Source: Eleusine coracana subsp. coracana (lineage: Eukaryota; Streptophyta; Magnoliopsida; Poales; Poaceae). Taken from it: a DNA stretch of 64,000 nucleotides. The notes beneath the pieces were generated by a model. It did no database searches and was not told the DNA's origin. It saw only the letters and a program-made list of their open reading frames with translations. Each line of letters starts with the position of its first letter. The first letter of the stretch is position 1. Both the position numbers and the translations under genes were made by a program. The DNA lies in the NCBI GenBank assembly GCA_032690845.1, contig CM064420.1, forward strand, positions 65,212,707 through 65,276,706. The letters run 5' to 3'. Of this stretch, positions 23,101 to 35,704 are shown in pieces.

Positions 23101-25179
23101 AAATATCGTTCATGAGTCTGGTGTAGGGAGAAAATCAAGACTGTGCCGAGAGATTTTGTTTATATTTATAGGGCACAAATTTGATGGGATTTGTTTTGCT
23201 CTTTTCGGCTTGTGCAAAAATCAAATTAATTTCATTATGATGCATGCACCTCTAATGAAGGTTATGTATTAAAGCCTTTTTAGTATCATGTTGACTTGGT
23301 GTAATATTATCGGATATATAACCTATTCAAGAATGGTTGATGATGATATCTACATATTTTACTGAATAGAAGTTGTGTACATCAACTGTTTTTTGTTAAG
23401 TGAAATATATTCAAAGTCAATTCTACGCTGATCAAGGGTGACTATCAGCTAAATCAGAAATGTGCTTGCATTCTGCATAAAGAATATAGATATTGTAATA
23501 TAAGATTTTCACTGCTTTCGTGATGATATATTAGTGCTCAATAATGTATAATTTTGTTGTTTCTGTAATTTCATTCCTAAGTATTTCTAAGCAGATAGAT
23601 GTATGAAAACTGCTAAATGGCATATTTTCTTTGATCTATAACTATATATGAATCAAGACAATTATAGTTGGGGCATTTGTTTTGGAGTTGAAACTTGTGT
23701 GTTTGCTGCCTCATTTTATTATCTAAAACACACACCCTTCTCTGACATTTCAGATAGTATAATAATGTGATTTATCTTTAGCAAATTCTACTGAAATATG
23801 TAGGATAGTATCAATCCAGTTAAACATTGTATGCTAAGTAGGTGATCTTAAGTTGGGCTATAAGCAGCGCTGTTGTAACTTATTTCTTCATGTATGTCAG
23901 TTACCTTTTGATTCTACTTTGTATCTATTTAAGCTTTATCATAGCTGTGCTCACAGATGTAGTTCTCAGGAGTGGTATCTTGTTGGTTGGAAATTATAGA
24001 GTGAGAGAAATGAGTGTAGCATTGAGCTGTAATTTGTTTTCTGAATCAGTCAAAAGCTATTCTTCATGAGCTAACAAAGATGAGTGTTCAACATCTACGA
24101 TAATTTATTTCACACATCAATTAAGCACCTTTTGCACTGTGACCATGACCCCATGAGTAAAGTTTTTGCTTTTTCGACTTTTATTTTATTAAGGTTATGC
24201 ACAAATATCTAGACTCCTCAAAGCATCAGTTATTCAATTGTGATGATGAGAAATATCAGTTCCTCAAAGCATGAAAGCTCATGTACTTTGCGTGCTAAAA
24301 TTATTAAATTCTTGGGACATTTGTTTTTATAATTGATTCAGGTGGATATATGAATGGTCGTAGAAATCATGCGGTTAAATTTTTTTGAGGGTATTGTTGT
24401 TGTTATTATTGGCTAAACGCACCAACACATTGTTTTCTCTTATGTAAATATATAATTGTTCTTAGAAATGTATAAGATTAGAAAATTCATACAATATTAT
24501 AGTTTTTTTATAGGTATACTTAATGTATGATTACACAAAACGGGTTTTATGACATATGATTGATTTTGGTGCATGATGGAATAGCTTCTTTTTTTATCAA
24601 CATCTTTGTGACATTGTCAATCCTATTTTTATTTTGGTGATTAAGTGAATGTTGTGTCGATCATGCTACCGATTTGTATTTATAAAAAGATTACTAATGC
24701 TATAATTTGTATATATTGATGTGCATTTGTGTTGTGTGAGTAGTTATGCTTGTGAAATAGTAGTTTGTGTAGCTTATATATGTTGGATGGTTAGATTACA
24801 AGAGATCTAATTCAGATATACAAATTATATTTTCTAATAATAGTCCTAAAATCAAGGAGATTTAGTTGTTTTTTGCCTTCATCATTTACTTTGAACAAAA
24901 GCCAATTACTAAAACTGAAGGATTTGTCTTTATTTTTCATTGGTACATGATAATTGCTATTACTGAAATTTAAGGGGAGGTTTATTTACTTTCTTTTGAC
25001 ACCGAAAACCCTAAATTATGGCAATTTAATGATAAGTGTATATATATGAGTTTTTTCTAAGATTCAACTAATGGTTTGATTGCATTAGGTGTTTTTATGT
25101 TCTTATACACAAACGCTTAAATATTTTGTTATAAATAAATAATCACACGCACGTGCATGATGCACAGACATAGTAACTA
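20142..25179. mobile_element. possible non-autonomous Helitron-like element
   Basis: The right end reads GTGCATGATGCAC (a perfect 6 bp stem hairpin), then about ten bases, then TAACTAG followed by T, the Helitron 3' signature (hairpin plus CTAG). A candidate left end is TCTAAACTAATAAAG at 20142, but the preceding base is G, not the expected A, so the left edge is unsure. Inside are a GC-rich island (about 20390-21500) with no gene I recognise and about 3.6 kb of AT-rich sequence without coding capacity. No Rep/helicase is seen. Confidence 0.35.
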
Positions 25180-25753
25180 GTAGTATGCAGTATTCCTAAA
25201 AACTAGTTTCTAATAGGATTTTGTTTTATTGTTTTTAAGAGGGGAAAATATCGGGTGCAAATCTGATTTTTAGTGGAAACATGCAAACCGAAGCATACAT
25301 CATCAGATCTCAAAGATGTGATCTAGATAGAGTGGGAAACATTTTGTTTATAATCCACTGCAACGACTCAGAACATGTTCCTGGTGCTGCCGGGGGTTCA
25401 TTGTAAATTTTACGGGGATTCAACTTGTACATCCAAACCGCATCTTCGAAATTTGACGACGTATGTTTCGGTTTGCATGTTTTCACTGAAAAATCGGATT
25501 TACACCTAATATTTTCCCTTTTTATAAGAGTGCTACATCATCTATTTTGTTTACTTGATGAAATCACTCTTCTTATCTTTTATAATTCTTGTGACATAAT
25601 AATTGTTTATGTGACATCACATTTGTTGAAAATAAAATTCCCACCGAAATTAGCCATTACTTTTTCCAATAGGCCAGAAGCTGTGTAAACCCATAGGCGC
25701 GCGGCACTCGGCAGTCTGAATTGGCCGGCCGCCGGTTACTTCCCCTCAAATAC
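25180..25753. other. upstream region of the PPR gene
   Basis: AT-rich 5' flank containing an inverted pair of short phrases (GCAAATCTGATTTTTAGTG near 25257 and CACTGAAAAATCGGATTT near 25484), possibly a degenerate MITE of about 250 bp. No other feature. Confidence 0.4.
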
Positions 25754-27706
25754 ATGCGAACTCTCCAGAACCTTCTAGAAGCCGCCGCCGCCGTCTCTAC
25801 TCCTCTCGCCGGCGCGCATCTCCACGCCCACCTCCTCCGCTCGGGCCTCCTCCACTCCGCGCATCACCTCACCGCGCACGTGCTCGCGTCGTACCCTCCC
25901 GGCCTCGCCCGCGACCTGTTTGACGAAATCCCTGGCCCGACACCGCGCCTTGCCAATGCGCTCCTCCGCACCCACCTCCGCGCGGGGCAATGGCGCGCCG
26001 CGCTTCTCCTCACGCCACGCCTCCGCGCGCGCCCGGACGCCTTCACCTTGCCACTCTTGCTCAAGGCCTGCTCCATGCTCCCGTCCCTCGCCCACGGCCG
26101 CGCTGTGCACGCGGTCGCCGTCCGCTCCCGCGCTGCGTCCGACGACGCCTTCGTCGCCGCTGCTATCGTGCAGATGTACGCCAGGTGCGGGGACATGGTC
26201 GCGTCTGCCAACGCGTACGGCGTGTTCGAGAACCCAGACCTTGTGCTCCGGACATCCGTGGTGACAGGGTACGAGCAGAACGGGCTGGCAGAAGAGGCGC
26301 TGGAGTTCTTTGCGAGGAATGTGGTTGGTCAGAGCTTCACACCGAGTCCAGTCACACTTGTGAGCGTCATTTCGGCGGCAGCACGGTTGGGGGATGTCCA
26401 GAACGGCAAGGCTTGCCATGCGTTTGTTCTCAGGAGTGGCTTGGAGTATAAGCTAGCATTGGCTAATGCTGTTCTTGGGTTTTATACAAAGGTAGGTTCT
26501 ATACAGGCAGCTAGGAGGTTGTTTGAGAGAATGGCAAATCGGGATGTCATTACTTGGAGCTGCATGGTCAAAGGATATGTGCAATCTGGAGAGGCACTAA
26601 ATGCGTTGAGGGTGTACAAGGAGATGGTCAAAGCGTGTGTTCAGCCCAATATTGTGACTTTGGTGAGTGTTTTACAGGCTTGTGCGCTCACTGCTGATGT
26701 TGAGGAAGGTAGGAGAATCCACCACATTGCTGAAAACATAGGTTGTGAGCTTGAGGTGGGTGTTGCGACGGCACTAGTTGATATGTACATGAAGTGCTCA
26801 TATCATGATGAGGCAATCCGCCTGTTTCATCGGATACCAAAGAAAGATGTGGTGGCTTGGGCTGCAGTCATTAGTGGACTCACACAAAATGGTCTTCATG
26901 ATGAGTCCCTGCAGGTGTTCAAATCCATGTTGTTGGATTGCCATGCTCCAGATGCAGTCACAATGGTGAAGGTACTTGCTGCATGCTCAGAATCTGGTGC
27001 TATCTGCCAAGCTATATGTCTTCATGGTTACTTGGTTAGAAGTGGTCTATGTAACAAGGTATTCGTGGAAGCAGCACTTTTGGATTTGTATTCAAAATGT
27101 GGAAACATAGAAAGTGCTATCAAGATCTTTGAAAGTTCCACTGAGAAGGATGTTGTGCTGTGGAGCTCAATGATAGCTGGTTATGGAGTCCATGGCCTTG
27201 GTAAGGAAGCTGTTGCCTTGTACCAAAGGATGGTTGCCTCATCAGTTAGACCTTCTGGCGTGACCTTTGTCTCCCTATTATCAGCATGCAGCCACTCTGG
27301 TTTAGTTCAGGAAGGCAAACAAATTTTTAATGACATGATTCAGGTTTACGGAGTAATGCCAAGTCCAGAGCATCAAAGTGCCATAGTAGATCTCCTTGGC
27401 CGGGCTGGTGAACTGCCAGAGGCCACAAGGGTCATTAATGAAATGGGTGGGAGAGCTGTGGCTCATACTTGGTGTGCATTGCTTGCTGCATGCAGGGCAC
27501 ATCACAACACAGAGATGAGCGAGATGGTAGCTAAGAACCTGCTGGGGCTGGATCCTGACCACGTGGGTTACTATAATCTCTTGACCAATATATATGCATT
27601 TGATCAAAAGTGGGACTGTGTAAAAAAGACTAGGGAAATGGCCAGAGGCAAATGTCCAAATAAAGTTCTAGGTTACAGTGCAGTTGAGGTCAATAATAGT
27701 GCATAA
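25754..27706 (+). CDS. pentatricopeptide repeat protein, PLS class with E domain, intronless, 650 aa
   Basis: One long exon. The open frame extends back to a TTG at 25721, but the first ATG is at 25754 (MRTLQNLLEAAAAVSTPL), which I take as the start. PPR proteins bind organellar RNA, one base per repeat, and act in editing, splicing or stability. Many repeats with P, L and S spacing are visible, such as NGLAEEALEFFARNV, GDVQNGKACHAFVLRSGLEY, DVITWSCMVKGYVQSGEALN and DVVLWSSMIAGYGVHGLGKE; the end (PEHQSAIVDLLGRAGELPEA, then HTWCALLAACRAH and GYYNLLTNIYA) is the E/E+ region. There is no DYW domain, so deaminase activity would need a partner. The layout resembles Arabidopsis At3g01580-type proteins. 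The short alanine-rich N-terminus may be an organelle-targeting peptide, but I cannot tell which organelle. Confidence 0.93.
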   Translation: MRTLQNLLEAAAAVSTPLAGAHLHAHLLRSGLLHSAHHLTAHVLASYPPGLARDLFDEIPGPTPRLANALLRTHLRAGQWRAALLLTPRLRARPDAFTLPLLLKACSMLPSLAHGRAVHAVAVRSRAASDDAFVAAAIVQMYARCGDMVASANAYGVFENPDLVLRTSVVTGYEQNGLAEEALEFFARNVVGQSFTPSPVTLVSVISAAARLGDVQNGKACHAFVLRSGLEYKLALANAVLGFYTKVGSIQAARRLFERMANRDVITWSCMVKGYVQSGEALNALRVYKEMVKACVQPNIVTLVSVLQACALTADVEEGRRIHHIAENIGCELEVGVATALVDMYMKCSYHDEAIRLFHRIPKKDVVAWAAVISGLTQNGLHDESLQVFKSMLLDCHAPDAVTMVKVLAACSESGAICQAICLHGYLVRSGLCNKVFVEAALLDLYSKCGNIESAIKIFESSTEKDVVLWSSMIAGYGVHGLGKEAVALYQRMVASSVRPSGVTFVSLLSACSHSGLVQEGKQIFNDMIQVYGVMPSPEHQSAIVDLLGRAGELPEATRVINEMGGRAVAHTWCALLAACRAHHNTEMSEMVAKNLLGLDPDHVGYYNLLTNIYAFDQKWDCVKKTREMARGKCPNKVLGYSAVEVNNSA

Positions 27707-29350
27707 ATTCATCGCTGGGGAGACGTCACACCAAGATTGGGAGAAGATCTGTGCACTGGTCTGGGAACTGTCACACAAGCCGGCAGGAGCCGGTTACTCC
27801 TTCGGTCCTTCCACGTAAATACTGACTTTGCATTTGAGGATTTTGTTCTTCTCTTATGACTTGATCCTTGAATGCATCTCAACTGATGGCAAGTTGCTAC
27901 ATTGCTCTAATTTGATGAAGTGAAGTGATCCTTGAATGTGCCACAATAAATTGTAAGTTTCTAGAAGAAAGCAGTTGTATTTGTAATCATATTCAAGAAG
28001 GACCTGATTTGCCCATAGCCATTTTGCAGACAAGTTTGCACTGATTCTGAAGATAGTTTTAGAATAGTGTAGTTGCATGTGATTTGTTACTCCCTCGGTT
28101 TATTTTCACCTGTTGTTAGGACAATCTAGGTAGCATGGATTATATAAGAATAACCAGAGGTAGTACTAAAGAAGGTTGCAGGCTGTCAAAATTCTCAAAC
28201 CACCTACAACTTTTGTAGGCAGGCATCATGCTGGGGAAAATAGTTGCTTAGTTCTGGTCTTCAAATGTAGGTGAACCCTCAGGCCCTCGATTATGATTAT
28301 TTGTAAATAAGATTTATTTTTCTTTCTTGCATAGAGACTCCCAACTCGTTTAAACATATTTCTTTGAATATGTGAGCAACTTGTACCATGTATGTTGTCC
28401 GTCCAACTCCAATGAAAATCTACTGGATCTAATTCTATTCTTGTGAGCGCGAGAAAAATGTGTAAGGTTCAAAATAGTTACCAGTTCCCCGTCGCTGCAT
28501 TATAGTAAATGTCATCAGTGTCAAAACTTTCTTTCGCTTGTTATTATGGTCAAGAATGTCATCATTTAATATACAGAACTGTGCAGAATGTATCAGCGTT
28601 CTTGTCAGAAATCTTATCTAGCAAAACAGTCCTATGGGGAAAGCCGTTGATAAGCGCGATGAAACCCTTTTTATAGAAAAAAAAATGGAACTGGAGGGTT
28701 TCCTAATTTCCCATACAGATTGTGCAAATTCTCATATAACAATGCGAAGAAACAAATGATAAAAGACACAAAGGATGCCAGGCAAAAAAAAGGAGCAAAA
28801 AGAAAAGAAAGCCTTCTCATTTGCTTTTATGCAAATTCTCGTTGTGAATAAACACGAGGAAGTTTTTTTTTTCTTCATTTGCTTTTATGGGATAAAAATG
28901 ATCCAAGAAATCATACTTGAAGAAAATTTTGCATGAATGCCTCTTGTTTTGGCTGGACGGTAATAAAACACATTACCGTCAGCAGACAATTTCTATTATG
29001 AAGCGAAAAAAAAGTGGCACGAAGTTGATGATATTAGTAGCAGAGTGTACTTTGTCAGTCTAATAACTTTTGTAGCAAAACAATTCAGCTGCCACCGAAC
29101 TTATAATTTGAACCAAAGCAAATGCTTGAATTGGCAATAACAGCATAGAAAATCCAGTAGTCTGAACTGTAATGCTGCAAGCATCGATCGTCCAAACAAA
29201 ACGATGGGAATTAAAAAAAAAAAGACATGATGAGACACCAAAACAACAATAAGCCAATCACTTCTACGTACGTAGTCACTGTCACTCAAACTCTGTTAAA
29301 CGACACTAGCAAGCCACTAATGCATGCAAGCATAGAGAGGGGGCGATCGA
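27707..29350. other. spacer between PPR and Dof genes
   Basis: 3' flanks of two convergent genes. One Stowaway-like end (CTCCCTCGGTTTATTTTCACC) lies near 28092 without a visible partner. No gene or RNA is recognised. Confidence 0.45.
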
Positions 29351-32003
29351 TCAGATGGCCGCGGAGGATCCATGGTGCGCGCCGCCGATCATGCCGCTCC
29401 ACAGCCCCAGCGCGCTCAGCGAGCTGATGGCGGCGCTCTCCTGCCCCGCCGCGCGGCTCGCCGCCTCGCCGTACCACTCCAGCGACAGCGGCTTCACCTC
29501 CACGCCGCCGTCATCGCGCGACGACCCGAACGCCTCGCCCAGGCCAGCAGCCGCGTACCGGAGCGCGTTCAAAGCGTGGCACTCCCCTCCGCCGCCGCCG
29601 CCTGCACCGGCCATGCCCATCATTCCCGGCCCACCAGCGAAATGGGCCGCCTCGGAGCTGGCGCCCTCCAGCAGCCCGCCGGGGCCCGCGAGGATCGGGT
29701 CGTACTTCCAGTCCAGGAGGCCGCCCAGGCTGCAGAGCGCGGGGTCCACCGCCGCAGCTGTGTTGGGGCCCGGCAAGAGCTGCTGCATGCCGGAGAATGA
29801 CAGGTGGAGGCCCGTCGTCTCCGCCGCCGCCATCATCTGCCGCGCCGCCGCGTGCATCGGCGGCGGCGCGGCGGCGTGCTGCTGCTTCTTGCTGGCGGAG
29901 GAGGCGCGCTTGTTCTTGCGGCAGCCGCCGCCGACGGGGACGTTGCGGAGGGAGCCGCCCTTGGTCCAGTAGCGGCGGCAGGTCTTGCAGAAGTAGCGCG
30001 GCTGGGAGAGGCTGTAGTTGTTGTAGTAGCAGAACTTGGTGTGCGTGGACTCGCAGCGCGGGCACTTGAGCGGCTGGTCGTGCTGCGGGCGGAGGCGCCG
30101 GTCCGCCGCCGCCGCCGCCTGATGATGATGACGCGGCGCGCACGCGATCAGCTCCGCCGAAGGGGACGACGACCCCATCCCGGCCTCCTCGGGGACGATG
30201 CCCTGAAAGCAACAACGACACCACGTTGGCGCGGTGTGATCGTAATCATCAGCCGGTGACAGAATGGAAGCCTCGGAATACGCGAAAGGGGAGGATTTAT
30301 GTATGCATGCATGCATGATGGTCCCATATCAGTCCAGTTGGAAGCTGTGAAATATATGGTTTCTCAAAGTACACGAACTGCAAGCAAAGCTACTAGGTTC
30401 TATGATGGTGTCTCATGATGGGGCCATCAAATTAGATTAAAGGTCTGGGATCTGATCAGCTTGATCTTACGTACGGTGGTATTCTAGTAGCTTTTCTGAT
30501 CACATTGATCGCTATATCTTCCATTGCTTAGCTAGCTAGCTCCATGTTCTTGTGCACTTTTCATCACATGCTAAAGTTGCAGCAAACACAGACGACAGAT
30601 TTCATGGGGGCCATATGCATGCACGGTGTACTTGTCTTGATTTTTCTTACGGAAATCCATACGTTACATGCAGTTCTAATGATTGCGTATTAGATCCTTG
30701 TCAGTGACATCACACAAACTGTTCTTCCTTATTTAGTTTGATATCTCTCGGTCATGTGGTATATCTAAGAATTCGGAAGCATGTTCACATTGCGTGGTCT
30801 ATCTCGTATATTGTAACCCTAGCTACATGACTTAAGTTGGGCTTATTTTGTCAATACATGAGATAAAATAATATGCCTTCCTCTAAGTTGCATGATAATG
30901 GACAGTTAATAACTGAGGGGCTACACTTGATATGCTTACAAGATCTGTATGTCTATAAGGAGAATTAATTTTACTTTGTTCCAAAACTACTAAAGGCAGG
31001 AAGGTAGTTCGGATGATCATCAACTGTACTTATTCGAATCCCTTTCATCTGTCTTGTTGCTTTTGTTTCCAATTTATGGCTCTGACAGAGTATTACACTT
31101 TGTACTGTTCTTAAAATGGGGTCTCATGTCTTGCTGTTTGGTCAGTTTTAGTACATCTTTTTTTTTTACTATTGTTTCTTCTAGAGCTACTATAACCTCT
31201 CCTATAAATGTTGTGATTTGCATTCAGAAACAGATAATTGATTCAGATTTTTTTATCCAGAAACTATTTACAATCTTACATATGCTCATTAGTGTAATAT
31301 AAACACAACCTAAGGCAAAGCACCAACAAAGGGCAAATTAGAACACAGGCTAGTGACGTGACATTTGTAAACAGGAGAAGTATCAACAGATAGCATGTGT
31401 TGAAAACACAGACGATCCATCGAAAGAACTAGTCTGAAAATATAGCTAACTTTATCATGCTTTTAACTTTGTACAATTGATATTATAGCTTCATGAAGAT
31501 GTGTAGAGATCCACAAGAAGAAAAATGATTTGCTAAGTTATACCCCATATACATATGGAGAGAGAAGGTGATCATCACTTGTTTTGACTTCTGAATCTCC
31601 CAATTGAGAGGAGTATTTTTCTGGAGGCACATACTACATGTAATTAACAACAAACGTAAAATAATTATGTGATCAGCTGTTTCCTAGCCATACGAAAATC
31701 TCACAGGACGATCAGGAAATTTAAGGGCAAACATGTTTTATAATCAGAAAGAAAATACAAAGAGCCCCTGAATTAAGTTTTAGTACTAGTCTCTCTGCGT
31801 GTGAGAGAGAGGGACGCGTGCTTCCTACAGCTATATCAGATCATGCTCATGGATCGTACACAAAATGAAAAGGAGATGCGCATATAGATCGTGACGATCT
31901 TTTGGTCAATATATAACCACCATCTCAACAAAAATATGAACGAACGTACCTTGAACCAGTCTGAGTCCATGCAGATGTGCATCGGCGGTGCTCCGGCCAT
32001 CAT
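29351..32003 (-). CDS. Dof zinc finger transcription factor, 2 exons, 301 aa
   Basis: Exon 1 is 32003-31950 (MMAGAPPMHICMDSDWFK) and exon 2 is 30202-29351; the 1.75 kb intron has GT..AG borders and phase 0. Dof proteins are plant transcription factors binding AAAG sites in the nucleus. The Dof domain begins near residue 62 with CPRCESTHTKFCYYNNY, continues through YFCKTCRRYWTKGG and ends with the basic NVPVGGGCRKNKR; all four Cys of CX2CX21CX2C are present. The rest is low-complexity, rich in Ala, Gly and His, with LLDWKYDP and PLSLEWYGEA near the C-terminus. The exon 1 peptide CMDSDW is typical of the HCA2/Dof5.6 group linked to vascular development, which is an inference. An in-frame ATG at 32060 would add 19 residues; the ATG pair at 32003 fits the group better. 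The upstream leader is rich in GA on the plus strand. Confidence 0.88.
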
Positions 32004-35000
32004 CGATGGATCACTAGCTGGTTTGTATACGCGGATCACAGCGCCCTGGCGGATCAACAAAACCTGCTGGGAAACTTAGCTAGACCTGAAAATCTAACTA
32101 TATCTAGCCACTAGCTCCCCTACTCCATTATTATTATTGTCTAGCTCTGAGATGATTTGTCTTGCTCCTGCCTTGTTGTCGACGAATTGAAGAAAGGGCG
32201 CGTGTGAGTGCAATCGGATCGACTGAAACTGAGAGGTACTAGAAAGCTATAGCTACGAATCAAGGGAAGAGAAGCATCTGATGAAGCTGGCAAGAAGGTG
32301 CAAATGGAAGAGGGGTTAGAGGAGAAGAACTAGCTAAGAGGGAGAGGGAGAGGGAGATGTGGTTGTGTTGGTGGTTGGTGTGAGATGTGAACGACGGGGA
32401 GATGTGAATAAGAAGGGACGGAAAAAGTTGAGCATGCCGCCCGGCCGTAGAGTGGTCGAGAGAGAGGGATCGAGGAGCAGGAGCAGCGTGCCGGGTGATG
32501 CATGCATGTTGCTGTGCTAGCATAGCATAGAAGCGTGGTGCTGGTGGGGCATACCACCCACTGGGGCTGGCCATGCGTGGCCCACTCTGTCGGGAGACGG
32601 CCCTTTCTCCTCTCCTCGTCTCGTCGGCTTCTTCCCTTCTCCACAGTCCACACTGCCGTGGGCCCCGTCGTTTCGGTTCCTTGGGGCCCGCGCGGCCCCC
32701 GCCGCCGGCTCGCATCCCGAGGCGTGCGCATTTGTCGGCCGGCCCGCCCGGCTCGGCGGCCTTCATCAAGCCCTACGCGCTTCTAGCCGTAGCTAGCTAG
32801 AGTTCGTCCACCGGTGGGCTGTGCTATGGCTGGCTCGAGCCACTCCACGGCTCTGCTCATCAGCCGAACCGAGCGGAGGTGTGTATGGAGAGTTGGGACT
32901 TGGAGACCCTGGTCAAACTTTTGCATGTGAGGTGTGGACGCTAGTAGCCGAGTGGAGTAGCACAGGCGCTGGAGTGAGCTTTTTCATGCTGGGATTGAGA
33001 TGATACCGGGCCCCTGGCACGGTCAATCTTTGTTCTTTTAATGTTCTTCGAACATTTTTACACAGTTTGGGATTTCCAGACTTCATATGTAATTGTAAAT
33101 AATGTGCTGCGGCGTTACATTTGGGTTATATGGTGCCGTATAATATCGTCTCTCTGTCTTTTCTTTTTGCGAAAATATTAGCATCTTTTCTTCTACTGAA
33201 ACAACCTGTCACCTGACGTCGAGAAAGATCCTAACGTAGCGACAAAAGTTACAGTGCCTAACAGACGTGGCAGAGGTAGTGTGCGCAGCAATGCGTATAC
33301 GTGACGACACCATCGGATCGAGCGAGCCACGTGGAATATTTTGGTCCCCGTGACGAAAGGCGAGAGACGAGAAAACCGAAAGCTCACTCCAATTGGGAGC
33401 TGGGACCCATGCATGCTGAGCTTGTTCTATCTTCGATCTTGACCCGATCGCTGGATTGATCCCCTAGTTACTTGGTCTTCGTCGATTGCATATATATGCG
33501 CGTAAAATATACGTACAGAATTTCGGTCGAAAGGTACTCTGTTTGACAAAGACGGTGCTCCAAAGATGGTGACTCTTGTGAGAGTCTCTCTTTCTTTCCT
33601 AGCTCCTGGTTTGTTTTTGTTTGTGTTTATAATAGTACCAGTAGTACCGCATGTAACTGATCAGCTAGTACCGCATTTCAAATGTGATTTAACAGAAGTA
33701 GAAAAAAGGTAAAGACAGAAGTGCTCTCTTCGGTTTAACACCAGTGTGGGATCCCCTCCGCCGTCCAAAAGATAAATTATTCCAGTTATCTAACCGAAGA
33801 TTCTCCTGGTGCTGCTAGAAAACAACTGAATTCCTTACGGAAAACTCAAAATTCATAATCTAATTTTGTCTTACTTCTAGATATGAGTCTGAATATGCAA
33901 AAATTCTAGAACATGAAAGAAAAGTCAGGCGACTGCTCCTTTTTTTTTAACCAAATTAACCTTGTACGGTGTATACGGTGGATTCCTAGTTTCTTGTGCT
34001 ACTAGGTACTAGTACTCTGTATGACAGCCACCGCATGGGTGTGATTTTTTTCCGTGGGGCTGTTCAAAAGCAGGTTTTTCGGGGGGCGAAAGGCATGTGG
34101 GAGCAAACAAGAGACAAAGATAGCAGAGCCGAAGCATCTCTCCCTGTCTTTCTTTCCGGGTTCAAATTTTGTTTGCTTTGCTTTGCTTTTCTTTGTTTAG
34201 CTTTGGAAGCTCGCCGCCCGCAAGCAAGGTATCTATTCCCGTTCATTCCTCATCCTCTGCGACCAGGTGCATGTGCTTCAGTTGTGCCCACCAGCATTCA
34301 GCTACCACCAGGCTAAGTATGGTGTCAGTGATCAGTTCATCAGTGAGCCTGAGCTGCATCACAGTTTCACACTGCTTGACGTGTGTTATCCAGTTCGCGA
34401 TCCTGCACTCGTGTGACTATACCTCGACGATGTCAGTCGATGTGTTCAGTGCCGTGAATTTCCGTGAATGTTCGTTGTAGCTCAGCTTGCTTGTCAGAAT
34501 CAGATGTGTTGTGAAAAGTCTTCAGCTAAATCTCGTTACAATCAGTGGTTACAATTCATTCTAGTATTGTTTATATACGTTACTCTGAACCTGTCATATA
34601 TAGCGTATGATCCTGTGCAATGATCCGCATTATTATTGCTGACGTGCGGCGTTGAAAAAGCGGTGATCAGTTGCTTTCATATGCTGTCACTCATGTAACG
34701 ACGATTAAAACCACCACAATACACAATGCATGTGACATGTGTAAGCATCTGTGAAATCTGCTATTACAATTAAACAAATTAATCGGTGGCTTTCAACAGA
34801 TTGCCGTGCCGTCATCGGCTAAATAGCTGCGGTTGCAGTTCTTAACTCGCAAGAGTAAGCAATAGGAGGTTATCCGCGTGAAGAGATCTTATTAATTACA
34901 CTCCCTATCTGTCGGAGTATAGATTTGGCGACGACTAAATGGACAAAAATGGACAAAGTTAGAAGCTGAGGATAATGTGCAGAGCATCGCCATCAGCCCA

Positions 35001-35024
35001 TCAGCCAGCCAGCTGATAACTAGT
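32004..35024. other. Dof upstream region and gene-poor spacer
   Basis: From about 32260 to 32480 the plus strand is GA-rich (AGAGGGAGAGGGAGAGGGAG), so the Dof leader would be CT-rich. A GC-rich block follows to about 33000. The remainder is AT-rich with no gene or repeat that I can define. Confidence 0.5.
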
Positions 35025-35268
35025 AATCCCTCCGTCCTAATATAAGTGTTGCTATGGTTTTTGTGTCGGTCAAATATTCTTAACTTTAATTATATTTAGA
35101 GAAAATATTAGTAATATTTGTGTATCTAAATAAGTTTATTATAAAAATAGATTGTTTACTAATTATATATTATAAAGTATATATATTTTTTCAAATATAA
35201 TTAGTCAAAGTTAAAAATATTTGACTCATGAAAAAATAAGAACAACACTTATTTTAGGACGAAAGAAG
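35025..35268. mobile_element. Stowaway/Mariner-like MITE
   Basis: About 244 bp with inverted ends ATCCCTCCGTCCTAATATAA and ...TATTTTAGGACGAAAGAAGT, and internal inverted blocks CAAATATTCTTAACTTTAAT and its near complement. TA borders on the left; the right border has diverged. Confidence 0.75.
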
Positions 35269-35559
35269 TAACTTTTTCTATCTCAATGGTTAGTAGGGCA
35301 AGCCGCAAACAGACGAATGATAAAGCGAGTGAAAATATAAAATGAATCGAGTTTTCCAAAGATGAACCAATAGAAGCAGGACGTGTTAGATGTGTCACGT
35401 CTCGTTAGTGCATCGACAACATTCTAGATACTTGCCCAAGTTTGAACATCAGGATTTCAAGAACCATATGCATACATATACTCACTCTCTCAGTTTTGAA
35501 ATTATTGTTGTTAGAACAATAACTATAGTTTATCCTAATGATAACAATAATAATTTTAG

Positions 35560-35703
35560 ATTGTGTGAGCTTTGTGGTACGCAGACAGAGAGCTTAGCAC
35601 ACATCATCATGGTCTGTGGTTTTGTAGCAGAAGCCTGGGCACGCCTTGACACTACGATCATAAAGAATGATGTTGCTACTCTGTGGTGCGTCCAGCCCCA
35701 GTA
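35560..35703 (+). pseudogene. remnant of a non-LTR retrotransposon reverse transcriptase zinc-binding region
   Basis: A short reading frame (35390-35704) contains LCELCGTQTESLAHIIMVCG followed by FVAEAW, the C..C...H....C zinc-binding signature found after the reverse transcriptase domain of plant LINE elements. No reverse transcriptase motifs are nearby, so only a relic remains. Confidence 0.45.
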
Positions 35704-35704
35704 A

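Noticed and set aside
25721..25753. TTG at 25721 as the PPR start
   Set aside because: A nuclear plant gene would use ATG; the first ATG in frame is at 25754.
25775..26451. Long ORFs in other frames and on the minus strand over the PPR 5' part
   Set aside because: GC-rich shadows of the PPR frame without any domain.
29355..30259. Plus-strand ORFs opposite the Dof exon
   Set aside because: Low-complexity Arg/Ala/Pro translations; the Dof zinc finger on the minus strand explains the openness.
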